A program made the translations under genes and the position numbers. A stretch of DNA of 5,870 nt from Fimbriimonadales bacterium (GTDB lineage: Bacteria; Armatimonadota; Fimbriimonadia; Fimbriimonadales; GBS-DC): assembly GCA_026416065.1 (NCBI GenBank), contig JAOAFW010000322.1, positions 1 through 5,870 of the forward strand, written 5' to 3'. Shown here piece by piece: positions 1-5,517 of this stretch. Under the pieces are notes generated by a model. The model saw nothing but the letters and a program-made list of their open reading frames with translations. It was not told where the DNA came from and did not search any database. The first letter of the stretch is position 1. Each line of letters begins with the position of its first letter.

Positions 1-2
1 CG

Positions 3-569
3 ATTGAACATTTCGGGCAGGTAGACATCCTCGTCAACAACGCGGGCATCTCGCAACGGTCGCTCGTGCTGGAAACCGACTTCAGCGTGGATCGGCGCAT
101 TATGGAGGTGAACTACTTCAGCGTGGTCTCGCTGACGAAGACGCTCGGGTCGTATATGATTGAGCGCGGCGGCGGGCACATCGCCGTTGTGAGCAGTCTG
201 CTGGGCAAGTTCAGCACGCCGCGCCAGTCCGCCTACTGCGCCTCGAAGCACGCGCTCCACGGTTATTTCGACTCTCTGCGCACGGAGGTCTACGATCAGG
301 GGATACGCATCACGCTGATTTGTCCGGGATTTGTGCGCACAGAGGTCTCGATTCATGCGCTGCGTGGCGATGGACAGGAGCATGGCGTGCTGGATAACCG
401 CATCGCGAGGGGTATGCCCGCAGAAGTCTGCGCCCGCCACATCGTGAATGCCCTGCATAATCGCAAGGAAGAGGTCTATATTGCCCGCTACGAGAAGATT
501 GCGCTTTACCTCAAACGGTTTGCACCGGGGCTGCTCTCGAGGCTAATGCGGAGAGTGAAGTTGACCTGA
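3..569 (+). CDS. Short-chain dehydrogenase/reductase (SDR), 5'-truncated by window edge
   Basis: This is the C-terminal 188 residues of a classical SDR, an NAD(P)(H)-dependent oxidoreductase. The frame is open from base 3, so the GTG at 66 is not the real start. The missing N-terminus (roughly 75-80 residues by family norm) would carry the TGxxxGIG dinucleotide-binding motif. Visible in the fragment are NNAG (fragment residues 12-15), the structural Asn in MEVNYFS (Asn37), the catalytic Ser65 in VVSSLLGKF, and the catalytic Tyr78 and Lys82 in SAYCASKHAL. The Ser-Tyr spacing of 13 is canonical. A PGFVRTEVS stretch (109-117) follows, as in classical SDRs. The C-terminal tail (YLKRFAPGLLSRLMRR) is basic and amphipathic and reminds me of the DHRS7/YqjQ-like subgroup, which would suggest membrane association. 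Substrate cannot be told. A strong hairpin follows the stop codon, so this is probably the last gene of its unit. Confidence 0.93.
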   Translation: MEHFGQVDILVNNAGISQRSLVLETDFSVDRRIMEVNYFSVVSLTKTLGSYMIERGGGHIAVVSSLLGKFSTPRQSAYCASKHALHGYFDSLRTEVYDQGIRITLICPGFVRTEVSIHALRGDGQEHGVLDNRIARGMPAEVCARHIVNALHNRKEEVYIARYEKIALYLKRFAPGLLSRLMRRVKLT

Positions 570-574
570 AAAGG

Positions 575-606
575 GCAGCGCCGGGAGTGGGCGTTCCCGG
601 CGCTGC
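575..606. terminator. GC-rich perfect hairpin between convergent genes (possible bidirectional terminator)
   Basis: GCAGCGCCGGGA (575-586) is perfectly complementary to TCCCGGCGCTGC (595-606), giving a 12-bp stem and an 8-nt loop. It starts 6 nt after the SDR stop codon. On the plus strand no T-tract follows. On the minus strand the stem is followed by CCCTTTTC, a weak U-tract, and it lies 33 nt past the stop of the minus-strand gene pair. It could therefore end transcripts from both sides, more credibly the minus-strand one. Its position and perfect pairing are seen directly; the terminator role is inferred. Confidence 0.6.
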
Positions 607-638
607 GGTGTAGGGCGCGTGCGTGGGAGGGATGAAAT

Positions 639-833
639 CTATAGATGCGCCTGCTGGAGGCGCTGGGCGAATCGACGCCCCGCTTCGTCGATTCGCGCCA
701 GCGTCTCAATCAGCGCGATGAGCGCCCCGCTTCGCTCATCACGCTCTGCAGGAGGAGGTACAGGCATGTAAATCCTCACCAACCCCAGCCCTGTTCGGGT
801 CGCCTCTTCTAAAGCTTTCTCACGCGACGTCAT
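639..833 (-). CDS. Small hypothetical protein (64 aa), overlapping and downstream of the four-Cys gene
   Basis: I do not recognise this 64-residue protein. The chosen start is the ATG at 833-831, because GAGG at 843-840 sits 6 nt upstream of it. A longer frame extends to 1007, but it runs antiparallel in composition through the neighbouring gene and lacks such a site. The protein begins with a charged segment (MTSREKALEEATRTG), has a short proline run (residues 24-29, PVPPPA), then a predicted amphipathic helix rich in Arg, Glu, Leu and Ala (about 31-62). There is no signal peptide, membrane segment or metal-binding cluster. The start overlaps the end of the upstream gene by 14 nt, so translational coupling is likely and a shared function plausible. 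A spurious frame cannot be excluded, but the ribosome-binding site and the overlap argue for a real gene. Confidence 0.55.
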   Translation of the reverse strand: MTSREKALEEATRTGLGLVRIYMPVPPPAERDERSGALIALIETLARIDEAGRRFAQRLQQAHL

Positions 834-1041
834 CCCAATCCTCTGACCCTTTAGACAGTTCCACCCGCTTCGCAGGTTCCGCCGAGCCGTAATCCCAATT
901 ATCGCAGTCCAGCCTGCGGCAATAAAGCATCCGCTGCACCCGCCCATCTGCCATCTCCACATCCGCAATATCGGCAAAGCGACACCGCGTGCAGAGTTCC
1001 GGCTCAATCAAACGCACGACCTTCAATTCCCGCTTGGACAT
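820..1041 (-). CDS. Small four-cysteine (zinc-ribbon-like) protein, 73 aa
   Basis: A 73-residue protein of unknown function. Four cysteines, at residues 17, 20, 41 and 46, form a CxxC-(20)-CxxxxC pattern (CTRC and CRRLDC) of the kind that binds one zinc ion in small zinc ribbons. Between the pairs is a likely beta hairpin (DVEMADGRVQRMLY). The N-terminus is basic (MSKRELKVVR) and the C-terminus acidic (SEDWDD). There is no signal peptide or membrane helix, so it is probably cytoplasmic. The ATG start is supported by GAGG at 1053-1050, 8 nt upstream. It is the first gene of a minus-strand pair with the 64-residue protein. Zinc binding is inferred from the spacing only. Possible roles include nucleic-acid or protein binding; nothing here decides between them. 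Confidence 0.72.
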   Translation of the reverse strand: MSKRELKVVRLIEPELCTRCRFADIADVEMADGRVQRMLYCRRLDCDNWDYGSAEPAKRVELSKGSEDWDDVA

Positions 1042-1090
1042 GTTTATAACCTCACTGTATAGGTTCGGAAGGTGTTGCCTACCGCAGAGT

Positions 1091-1096
1091 ATTATC
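1091..1096 (-). promoter_or_regulatory. Possible -10 element for the minus-strand small gene pair
   Basis: The minus strand reads GATAAT here, within CCGATAATACTC. Its last nine bases (ATAATACTC) match the -10 region of the glnA promoter on the other strand (1259-1267). It would give a leader of about 40 nt before the ATG at 1041. No convincing -35 hexamer lies 16-18 bp upstream, so this is a weak call. Confidence 0.3.
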
Positions 1097-1178
1097 GGAA
1101 GTTGGACTGCAGGAATGCAGGGGTGGGTTCCAAATAGAATTGCGAGTTTCGCTGTTGAACGGGCTGTCGGCGCGACCT

Positions 1179-1207
1179 ATGGGTAGGGTGTACCCATTCC
1201 GCATGGG
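1179..1207. repeat. Triple half-site inverted repeat upstream of the glnA promoter (possible operator)
   Basis: ATGGGTA (1179-1185) is the exact reverse complement of TACCCAT (1191-1197), with a 5-nt spacer. The inner arm CCCAT (1193-1197) can also pair with a third copy, ATGGG (1203-1207), across 5 nt. The cluster ends 27 bp before the -35 box of the glnA promoter, a distance suited to an activator or a repressor. No T-tract follows and it lies upstream of the predicted start of transcription, so a DNA-level protein-binding role is more likely than a terminator. The repeats are seen directly; the operator role is inferred. Confidence 0.4.
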
Positions 1208-1234
1208 CTGCTTAAGAGGCAACAGCGGACGCTC

Positions 1235-1263
1235 TTGAATCCGCTTCCGTCATCGGGTATAAT
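1235..1263 (+). promoter_or_regulatory. glnA promoter, sigma-70 type
   Basis: TTGAAT (1235-1240) and TATAAT (1258-1263) are separated by exactly 17 bp. This is a perfect -10 with a -35 matching the TTGACA consensus at four positions. Transcription would start near 1270, leaving a 5' untranslated leader of about 169 nt before glnA. I saw no sigma-54 (-24/-12) element with correct GG-to-GC spacing. A housekeeping-type promoter is therefore the best explanation, and nitrogen control would have to act through a regulator site or the leader. Confidence 0.75.
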
Positions 1264-1438
1264 ACTCACGAACCGCGCACGCGCCTCACTGCGCTGCAAC
1301 GAAGCACGCAGACTCCCCACCGCGTTGCTCGGTTGCCCGCACCTGTCGGCAACGAAGCCGCCTCAGAATGCGCTCAATCGCGAGCGCACGCTCTGGCAAA
1401 CTGCCAGATACCCGGAATCTATCACAGGAGGCTAACTT
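1264..1438 (+). promoter_or_regulatory. Long structured 5' leader of glnA
   Basis: Between the promoter and the start codon is about 170 nt that can fold into several hairpins: GTTGCC/GGCAAC (1332-1337 with 1348-1353), TGCGCTC/GAGCGCA (1369-1375 with 1382-1388, 6-nt loop) and TCTGGCA/TGCCAGA (1392-1398 with 1402-1408, 3-nt loop). GAGCG at 1382-1386 can alternatively pair with CGCTC at 1389-1393, which would disrupt the third hairpin. GCCTC at 1283-1287 or 1360-1364 can pair with GAGGC at 1428-1432, which covers the ribosome-binding site. A 10-nt direct repeat GCAACGAAGC occurs at 1296 and 1349. I match it to no known riboswitch; a regulatory role is inferred. Confidence 0.4.
1426..1431 (+). 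promoter_or_regulatory. Strong ribosome-binding site of glnA
   Basis: A full AGGAGG lies 7 nt before the ATG at 1439 and fixes that start. It is also the element that the leader segments GCCTC (1283 or 1360) could occlude. Confidence 0.85.
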
Positions 1439-2854
1439 ATGAGTCCACGCGAAGCGATTCAGTTCGCGCGCGAGCATAACGCGCGTGTCGTTGATGTTAA
1501 GTTCACGGATCTGTTCGGCATGTGGCATCATTTCTCGATGCCTATCGAGGCGTTCACAGAGGAGATGTTCGAGGAAGGTATCGGTTTCGACGGCTCCTCT
1601 ATCCGCGGCTTCCAGTCGATTAATGTCTCGGACATGTTGCTGCTGCCCGACCCTGAAACCGTGTTTATGGATCCGTTCCCCGAAGTGCCCACCGTGAGCG
1701 TAACCTGTAATGTAGTGGATCCTATCACGCGCGAGCGGTACACGCGCGACCCGCGCTATGTGGCGCAGAAGGCGGAGAACTACCTGCGCTCCACAGGCAT
1801 CGCCGACACCGCCTACTTCGGTCCCGAAGTGGAGTTCTATGTGTTCAACGATGTGCGCTACGCGCAGGGCAGCCACTTCGGCTACTACTATATCGACTCG
1901 GACGAGGCGGAGTGGAACACGGGACGCGAGGAGAGTCCGAACTTGGGGCACAAGATGCGCCTGAAAGGCGGCTACTTCCCCTGTCCGCCCGCCGACACCC
2001 TGCAAGACCTGCGTACCGAGATGATGCTCACGCTGCAGCAGGTCGGAATCGATGTGGAGGTGCAGCACCACGAGGTCGGCGCAGCAGGTCAAGCAGAGAT
2101 CGACATCAAGTACGATACGCTCGTGCGCATCGCCGACAAGGTGCAGCTCTATAAGTACGTGATTCGCAATGTCGCTGCACGGAACGGCTATACCGTGACG
2201 TTTATGCCTAAGCCCGTGTTTCAGGACAACGGTTCGGGAATGCACACGCACCAGAGCCTGTGGAAAAACGGCGAGAACCTGTTCTACGACGAGCGGGGCT
2301 ACGCGATGCTCTCCGAGACCGCGCTGTATTACATCGGCGGCATCCTGAAGCACGCGCCTGCGCTTCTGGCGTTCGCTGCGCCGACCACCAACTCCTATCG
2401 CCGATTGGTGCCAGGCTACGAAGCGCCGATTAACCTCGTGTATAGCCAGCGCAACCGCAGCGCGTGTATCCGAATCCCGACCTACTCCAGCAGTCCGAAG
2501 GCGCGGCGCATCGAGTTCCGCGCGCCGGACCCCACCGCCAACCCCTATCTGGCGTTCGCGGCGATGGTGATGGCGGGCATCGACGGCATCCAGAACCGCA
2601 TCATGCCACCCGATCCGATTGACAAAGACCTCTACGAGCTGCCACCCGATGAGCGCAAAGGCATTCCCACCACACCCCCGACGCTCGCCGACGCACTGAA
2701 CGCCTTAGAACAAGACCATGAGTTCCTGATGCGTGGCGGCGTGTTCACGCCTGACCTGCTGGAGACCTACTTAGAGTACAAGCGCGTGAAAGAGGTGGAC
2801 GCGATTCTGCTCCGTCCGCACCCTTACGAGTTCGCGCTGTATTACGACGCCTGA
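1439..2854 (+). CDS. glnA: Glutamine synthetase, type I (adenylylatable, beta-like)
   Basis: This cytoplasmic dodecameric enzyme makes glutamine from glutamate, ammonia and ATP. It is 471 residues and complete; the E. coli enzyme is 469. By alignment to the E. coli enzyme from memory, all expected active-site residues are present: Asp51 (DGSSIRGF), Glu130 and Glu132 (GPEVEF), Glu212 and Glu220, Asn264-Gly265, His269 and His271 (NGSGMHTHQSLW), Arg321, Glu328, Arg340, Glu359 and Arg361 (RRIEFRAPDP). Tyr399 in KDLYELPPDE matches the adenylylation tyrosine (Tyr397 in E. coli), which is typical of the GSI-beta group regulated by GlnE. The gene has its own promoter, a long leader and a terminator, with no glnB or ntrBC in view. 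The ATG start is fixed by AGGAGG 7 nt upstream. The partner adenylyltransferase is not in the window, so modification is inferred from the site alone. Confidence 0.98.
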   Translation: MSPREAIQFAREHNARVVDVKFTDLFGMWHHFSMPIEAFTEEMFEEGIGFDGSSIRGFQSINVSDMLLLPDPETVFMDPFPEVPTVSVTCNVVDPITRERYTRDPRYVAQKAENYLRSTGIADTAYFGPEVEFYVFNDVRYAQGSHFGYYYIDSDEAEWNTGREESPNLGHKMRLKGGYFPCPPADTLQDLRTEMMLTLQQVGIDVEVQHHEVGAAGQAEIDIKYDTLVRIADKVQLYKYVIRNVAARNGYTVTFMPKPVFQDNGSGMHTHQSLWKNGENLFYDERGYAMLSETALYYIGGILKHAPALLAFAAPTTNSYRRLVPGYEAPINLVYSQRNRSACIRIPTYSSSPKARRIEFRAPDPTANPYLAFAAMVMAGIDGIQNRIMPPDPIDKDLYELPPDERKGIPTTPPTLADALNALEQDHEFLMRGGVFTPDLLETYLEYKRVKEVDAILLRPHPYEFALYYDA

Positions 2855-2862
2855 CGCACCAC

Positions 2863-2895
2863 GTGGCACGGACAGCCCTGTCCGTGCCACTTTTT
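2863..2895 (+). terminator. Intrinsic terminator of glnA
   Basis: GTGGCACGGACAG (2863-2875) pairs perfectly with CTGTCCGTGCCAC (2878-2890), and five Ts (2891-2895) follow directly. It begins 8 nt after the glnA stop codon. The stem is 12-13 bp and GC-rich, a canonical Rho-independent terminator. The minus strand lacks a matching T-tract, so it serves glnA and not the convergent gene. Confidence 0.93.
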
Positions 2896-2921
2896 ACCTG
2901 GTGGGGTTTCAAGCATCGTGA

Positions 2922-2954
2922 TATCGTCAGTCGGACGCCGACAGTATGACGGTA
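2922..2954. terminator. Bulged hairpin downstream of the minus-strand HAF-repeat gene (weak terminator candidate)
   Basis: CGTCA-GTCGG (2925-2934) pairs with CCGAC (2938-2942) and TGACG (2947-2951), leaving a 3-nt loop and a 4-nt one-sided bulge. Three further weak pairs extend the base to 2922 and 2954. It lies about 20 nt past the stop of the minus-strand gene. No U-tract follows in either direction, so it may be a Rho-type or RNA-stabilising structure, or of no consequence. Confidence 0.35.
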
Positions 2955-2972
2955 CTTGCCCGCTGAGTGATA

Positions 2973-4163
2973 TTAGCTATCTCCATCGTAGCGGAGTAGT
3001 ACGGTCAGCAGGTCAGCGTCGTTGACAGTGCCGTCGTGGTTCACATCTTCGTGGCGCGTATCGCCTGTGCCTGCCGAGCCGAATGCGAACAGTACGGCAA
3101 GCAAATCGGCGTCGTCAATACGGTAGTCGCCATTTGTGTCCCCTTCACGCCACGTATCCAGCAAGAACGCCTCGTAGCGCATCGTCTGCCAGTTGTGCCC
3201 CACGCCGACAATATAGCGCCCGTCGGGTGATAGGGCAAAGGCGTTAGACAAGTGCGAGCCGTCAGGTATCAGAAATGCGAAGAGTTCGTTCAGGTTTTCC
3301 GCGCCCGTTTCAGGCGACCAACGGAAGGCGCGTCCATGGGCGTAGTATGCCGCAATCCCCACGACGAGGCTTCCATCCGCTGAGACGCCGCGCGCATCGC
3401 TGAGCCACTCATCGTCGGGTGTGATGGTATGCATCCCATGCTCTTCGCTCCAGCGAAAGGCACGCACGCGCGTGGAACCGCGTGTTGACCACGCACCGAC
3501 CACAACCTTGCCGTCAGCGGAGACCGCATAAGCGTAGCTTTGCAACCCGTTCGCGGGAACGCCCAGTCCCTGCATACCGTGCGTTTCTGTCCAGCGGAAC
3601 GCCTCATAGGCGCTTCCGGTGAGCATCCTGCCGACGACCGTGCGTCCATCGGCAGAGACGCCCCATGCTTGTGTGGAATTGCCGCCAATCGCCTGCAAGC
3701 CCGTTTGGGGCGTCCAGCGAAACGCCTGCTGCTGCGCCCAGCCCACAACGACATTCCCATCCGCTGAAACGCCCAGCGCGCGACTTGAAACGCTCGTCAG
3801 CAACTCCATCCCTGCCGCCTCTGTCCACCGGAAGGCGCGCTCGCCCTGTCCTGTGTTAATCCATCCCACGATTACTGCGCCGTTGGCGGAGACGCCACGC
3901 GCCTCGCCGGCAGTCAGGGACGGAAAATCTTCCAGCGGTTGCAACCCTTCACTGCGCGTCCATCGGAAGGCGCGTGTGCGCTCCTGTGAGTCGCGCGCGC
4001 TGCCCCCAACAACCCTGCCATCTGCCGAGACTGCGTAGGCATCGCTCCGAGTGCCCCCCAGTGTGCCCAGCCAGTACAGCGACTGTGCCTCCATAGCCGG
4101 GGGCACAGTCGCTATCAGAACGAGCGTCGCTGCGACTGCGTAGCCACCCAATCTTCGTTGCAT
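2973..4163 (-). CDS. Secreted HAF-repeat protein with C-terminal dockerin-like domain
   Basis: A 396-residue exported protein from the ATG at 4163. A signal peptide (MQRR, then a hydrophobic stretch at about 6-20, possible cleavage after AMEA near residue 26) is followed by seven tandem repeats at about 42, 88, 129, 166, 211, 257 and 308. Each has the pattern A-x-(G/A)-V-S-A-D-G-x-V-V-G ... A-F-R-W. This matches the 'probable extracellular repeat, HAF family' as I know it; seven copies could close a beta-propeller-like fold. The C-terminus has two calcium-loop motifs, DTNGDYRIDDAD (342-353) and DVNHDGTVNDAD (373-384), as in type I dockerins. No enzyme motif is seen, so a surface or extracellular role is inferred. 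GGAG at 4176-4173 supports this ATG with 9-nt spacing. Upstream in-frame TTG codons at 4196 or 4199, behind an excellent AGGAGG, would add 11 or 12 residues. Confidence 0.88.
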   Translation of the reverse strand: MQRRLGGYAVAATLVLIATVPPAMEAQSLYWLGTLGGTRSDAYAVSADGRVVGGSARDSQERTRAFRWTRSEGLQPLEDFPSLTAGEARGVSANGAVIVGWINTGQGERAFRWTEAAGMELLTSVSSRALGVSADGNVVVGWAQQQAFRWTPQTGLQAIGGNSTQAWGVSADGRTVVGRMLTGSAYEAFRWTETHGMQGLGVPANGLQSYAYAVSADGKVVVGAWSTRGSTRVRAFRWSEEHGMHTITPDDEWLSDARGVSADGSLVVGIAAYYAHGRAFRWSPETGAENLNELFAFLIPDGSHLSNAFALSPDGRYIVGVGHNWQTMRYEAFLLDTWREGDTNGDYRIDDADLLAVLFAFGSAGTGDTRHEDVNHDGTVNDADLLTVLLRYDGDS

Positions 4164-4195
4164 TTTCGTTATCTCCAGGAGGGTTCGAGAAAGCA

Positions 4196-4209
4196 ACAAT
4201 CTCCCTCCT
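4196..4209 (-). promoter_or_regulatory. Consensus ribosome-binding site facing in-frame TTG codons upstream of the HAF-repeat gene
   Basis: The minus strand reads AGGAGG at 4209-4204. An in-frame TTG follows at 4199-4197 (4-nt spacing), and a second at 4196-4194 with the ideal 7-nt spacing. From the second TTG the protein would be 407 residues, with a longer charged n-region before the hydrophobic core. The ATG at 4163 has a weaker GGAG. The sequence alone does not settle which is used, or whether both are. Confidence 0.5.
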
Positions 4210-4211
4210 TG

Positions 4212-4230
4212 AGTGTACCTTTAATACACT
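4212..4230. promoter_or_regulatory. Inverted repeat in the divergent HAF/pilT intergenic region (possible operator)
   Basis: AGTGTA (4212-4217) and TACACT (4225-4230) are exact reverse complements across a 7-bp AT-rich spacer (CCTTTAA). The repeat sits just upstream of the ribosome-binding site of the minus-strand gene and 94 bp before pilT. A two-fold symmetric site of this size suits a dimeric regulator. The spacer also contains the only -10-like sequence nearby (TATTAA on the minus strand). I could not find a matching -35 for either gene. Confidence 0.35.
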
Positions 4231-4323
4231 TAGCGGCGTCTCCCCCAGCGATTTGCCAGTAAAGTTTTTGCCCTGCCCTGCCCAAAATACTCTCGGCTCG
4301 AAACCTTCTGAGGGGGTCTGGTT

Positions 4324-5505
4324 ATGGAACAGAACTTCGACTGGCGAAAACTGGTTGGCTTAGAAGCGGCAGAAGATGAGGAACAGCCGATTTCCAACGC
4401 CGCGGATGTGACACTCCAAAACGCAGGCGAAGACCAGTCTGTTGAGGACGTCACGGTTGATGACCTGCTGCGCCAGTGCGTAGAGCGGGGCGGTTCCGAC
4501 CTGCACCTGACCGCAGGGTTGCCGCCTACCATCCGCCTGAGCGGACATCTCACGCCTTTGCCCTACCAGCCGCTGACCCCACACGACACGCGACGCCTGG
4601 TGTATGAAGCACTCAACGACGCGCAACTGGAACAATTTGAGCGACATCACGAACTGGACTTCGCCTACACCGTGAAAGACACGGCGCGGTTCCGCTTCAA
4701 TGTCTATATGCAGCGTGGCTCGGTCGCAGCGGCGATGCGTGTCATCCCCTCGCGCATTCCCTCCATCGAGTCGCTACGCTTGCCGTCTGTGATTTACGAA
4801 GTAGTCAAGAAACACAGTGGGCTGGTACTGGTGACAGGACCCACAGGTTCAGGTAAGTCGACCTCGCTGGCGTGTATGATTGACCTGATTAATCAGACGC
4901 GCCCATGCCACATCATGACTATCGAAGATCCCATCGAGTATGTCCATCACCACAAACGTGCGATGGTCAACCAGCGTGAGGTGCACTCTGACACGGAAAG
5001 CTTTCATAACGCGCTGCGTGCAGTGTTGCGTGAAGACCCCGATGTCATCCTCATCGGCGAGATGCGTGACCTGGAGACTATTCAGGCGGCGCTCACACTT
5101 GCAGAAACGGGACATTTGGTGTTCGCTACCCTGCACACGCGCAACGCGCCGCAGACCATTGACCGAATTATTGACGTGTTTCCACCCCATCAGCAGGAAC
5201 AGATCCGGGTGCTGCTCGCCAATACGATCGAAGCCGTGTTCGCGCAGCAGCTAATCCCCCTGATTGGCGGCGGGCGAGTCGCATCCATCGAGGTGATGCT
5301 CGCCAACGCCGCGATACGCAACCTCATCCGCGAAGGCAAAACACACCAGATTTACTCCATCATGGAGACGCAGTCGGGGCAGGGCATGATTACGATGGAT
5401 CGCGCGTTAGCCGATTTGCACCGCAACGGCTACATCACCTACGAAGAAGCTGTGAACCGCGCGATGGATCGCGAGAATTTCATGCAGTTGCTCAAAGCTG
5501 CATAA
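4324..5505 (+). CDS. pilT: Type IV pilus retraction ATPase PilT
   Basis: This hexameric cytoplasmic ATPase depolymerises type IV pili and powers twitching motility. It is 393 residues. Visible are the PAS-like N-domain start (GGSDLHLTAGLPPTIRLSG, about 56-74), Walker A TGPTGSGKST (171-180, Lys178), the Asp box IEDPIE (200-205), Walker B DPDVILIGEMRD (238-249, Glu246), the His box TGHLVFATLHT (262-272) and the PilT signature AIRNLIRE (330-337). That last motif, and the lack of a GspE-type N-domain, separates it from PilB. Usual PilT proteins run to about 345-370 residues. Here the conserved domain is preceded by some 40 extra residues that are acidic and probably disordered (LEAAEDEEQ, NAGEDQSVEDV). 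The ATG follows AGGGGG with 7-nt spacing. The next gene, pilC, starts 12 nt after the stop, so the two form an operon. Confidence 0.96.
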   Translation: MEQNFDWRKLVGLEAAEDEEQPISNAADVTLQNAGEDQSVEDVTVDDLLRQCVERGGSDLHLTAGLPPTIRLSGHLTPLPYQPLTPHDTRRLVYEALNDAQLEQFERHHELDFAYTVKDTARFRFNVYMQRGSVAAAMRVIPSRIPSIESLRLPSVIYEVVKKHSGLVLVTGPTGSGKSTSLACMIDLINQTRPCHIMTIEDPIEYVHHHKRAMVNQREVHSDTESFHNALRAVLREDPDVILIGEMRDLETIQAALTLAETGHLVFATLHTRNAPQTIDRIIDVFPPHQQEQIRVLLANTIEAVFAQQLIPLIGGGRVASIEVMLANAAIRNLIREGKTHQIYSIMETQSGQGMITMDRALADLHRNGYITYEEAVNRAMDRENFMQLLKAA

Positions 5506-5510
5506 GGAGG
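5505..5510 (+). promoter_or_regulatory. pilC ribosome-binding site overlapping the pilT stop codon
   Basis: AGGAGG begins on the last base of the pilT TAA stop and lies 7 nt before the pilC ATG. This arrangement is typical of translationally coupled operon genes. Confidence 0.85.
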
Positions 5511-5517
5511 ATTGACT

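Larger units (their letters stand above)
1042..1234. other. Divergent intergenic region upstream of the glnA promoter, no gene seen
   Basis: No credible coding sequence lies here. It holds the ribosome-binding site and possible -10 of the minus-strand pair and a short inverted repeat CTGCA-GGAA-TGCAG at 1107-1120. It also holds a cluster of ATGGG/CCCAT half-sites at 1179-1207, described separately. The rest shows no recognisable structure. Confidence 0.6.

Noticed and set aside
66..68. GTG at 66 as the start of the SDR gene
   Set aside because: The frame is open back to base 3 and encodes the NNAG motif upstream of this GTG, so the true start is outside the window.
834..1007. Upstream in-frame extension of the 64-residue minus-strand gene (58 more codons)
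   Set aside because: It overlaps most of the four-cysteine gene in another frame and has Trp/Gly/Cys-rich noise-like composition. A better start with GAGG at 6-nt spacing exists at 833.
1392..1408. TGGC...TGCC read as a sigma-54 promoter before glnA
   Set aside because: The GG-to-GC spacing is 8, not the 10 bp required between -24 and -12 elements. The sequence is better explained as a 7-bp hairpin.
1286..2353. A 355-codon open frame on the minus strand opposite glnA
   Set aside because: It runs antisense to a glutamine synthetase with all active-site motifs. Its product is rich in His, Arg and Val with no recognisable domain, as expected from the complement of GC-rich coding sequence, so it is a shadow frame.
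3290..3760. A 156-codon minus-strand frame inside the HAF-repeat gene
   Set aside because: It lies fully within the repeat protein in another frame. Its apparent periodicity is only the echo of the AFRW repeats.
4212..4230. Phage attachment site or transposon end
   Set aside because: No integrase, transposase or flanking direct repeats occur in the window. The dyad is short and isolated, so a regulatory reading is simpler.
4265..4290. Possible sigma-70 promoter for pilT (TTGCCC with AAATAC)
   Set aside because: The spacer is only 11 bp and the -10 is poor. I could not support a promoter here.
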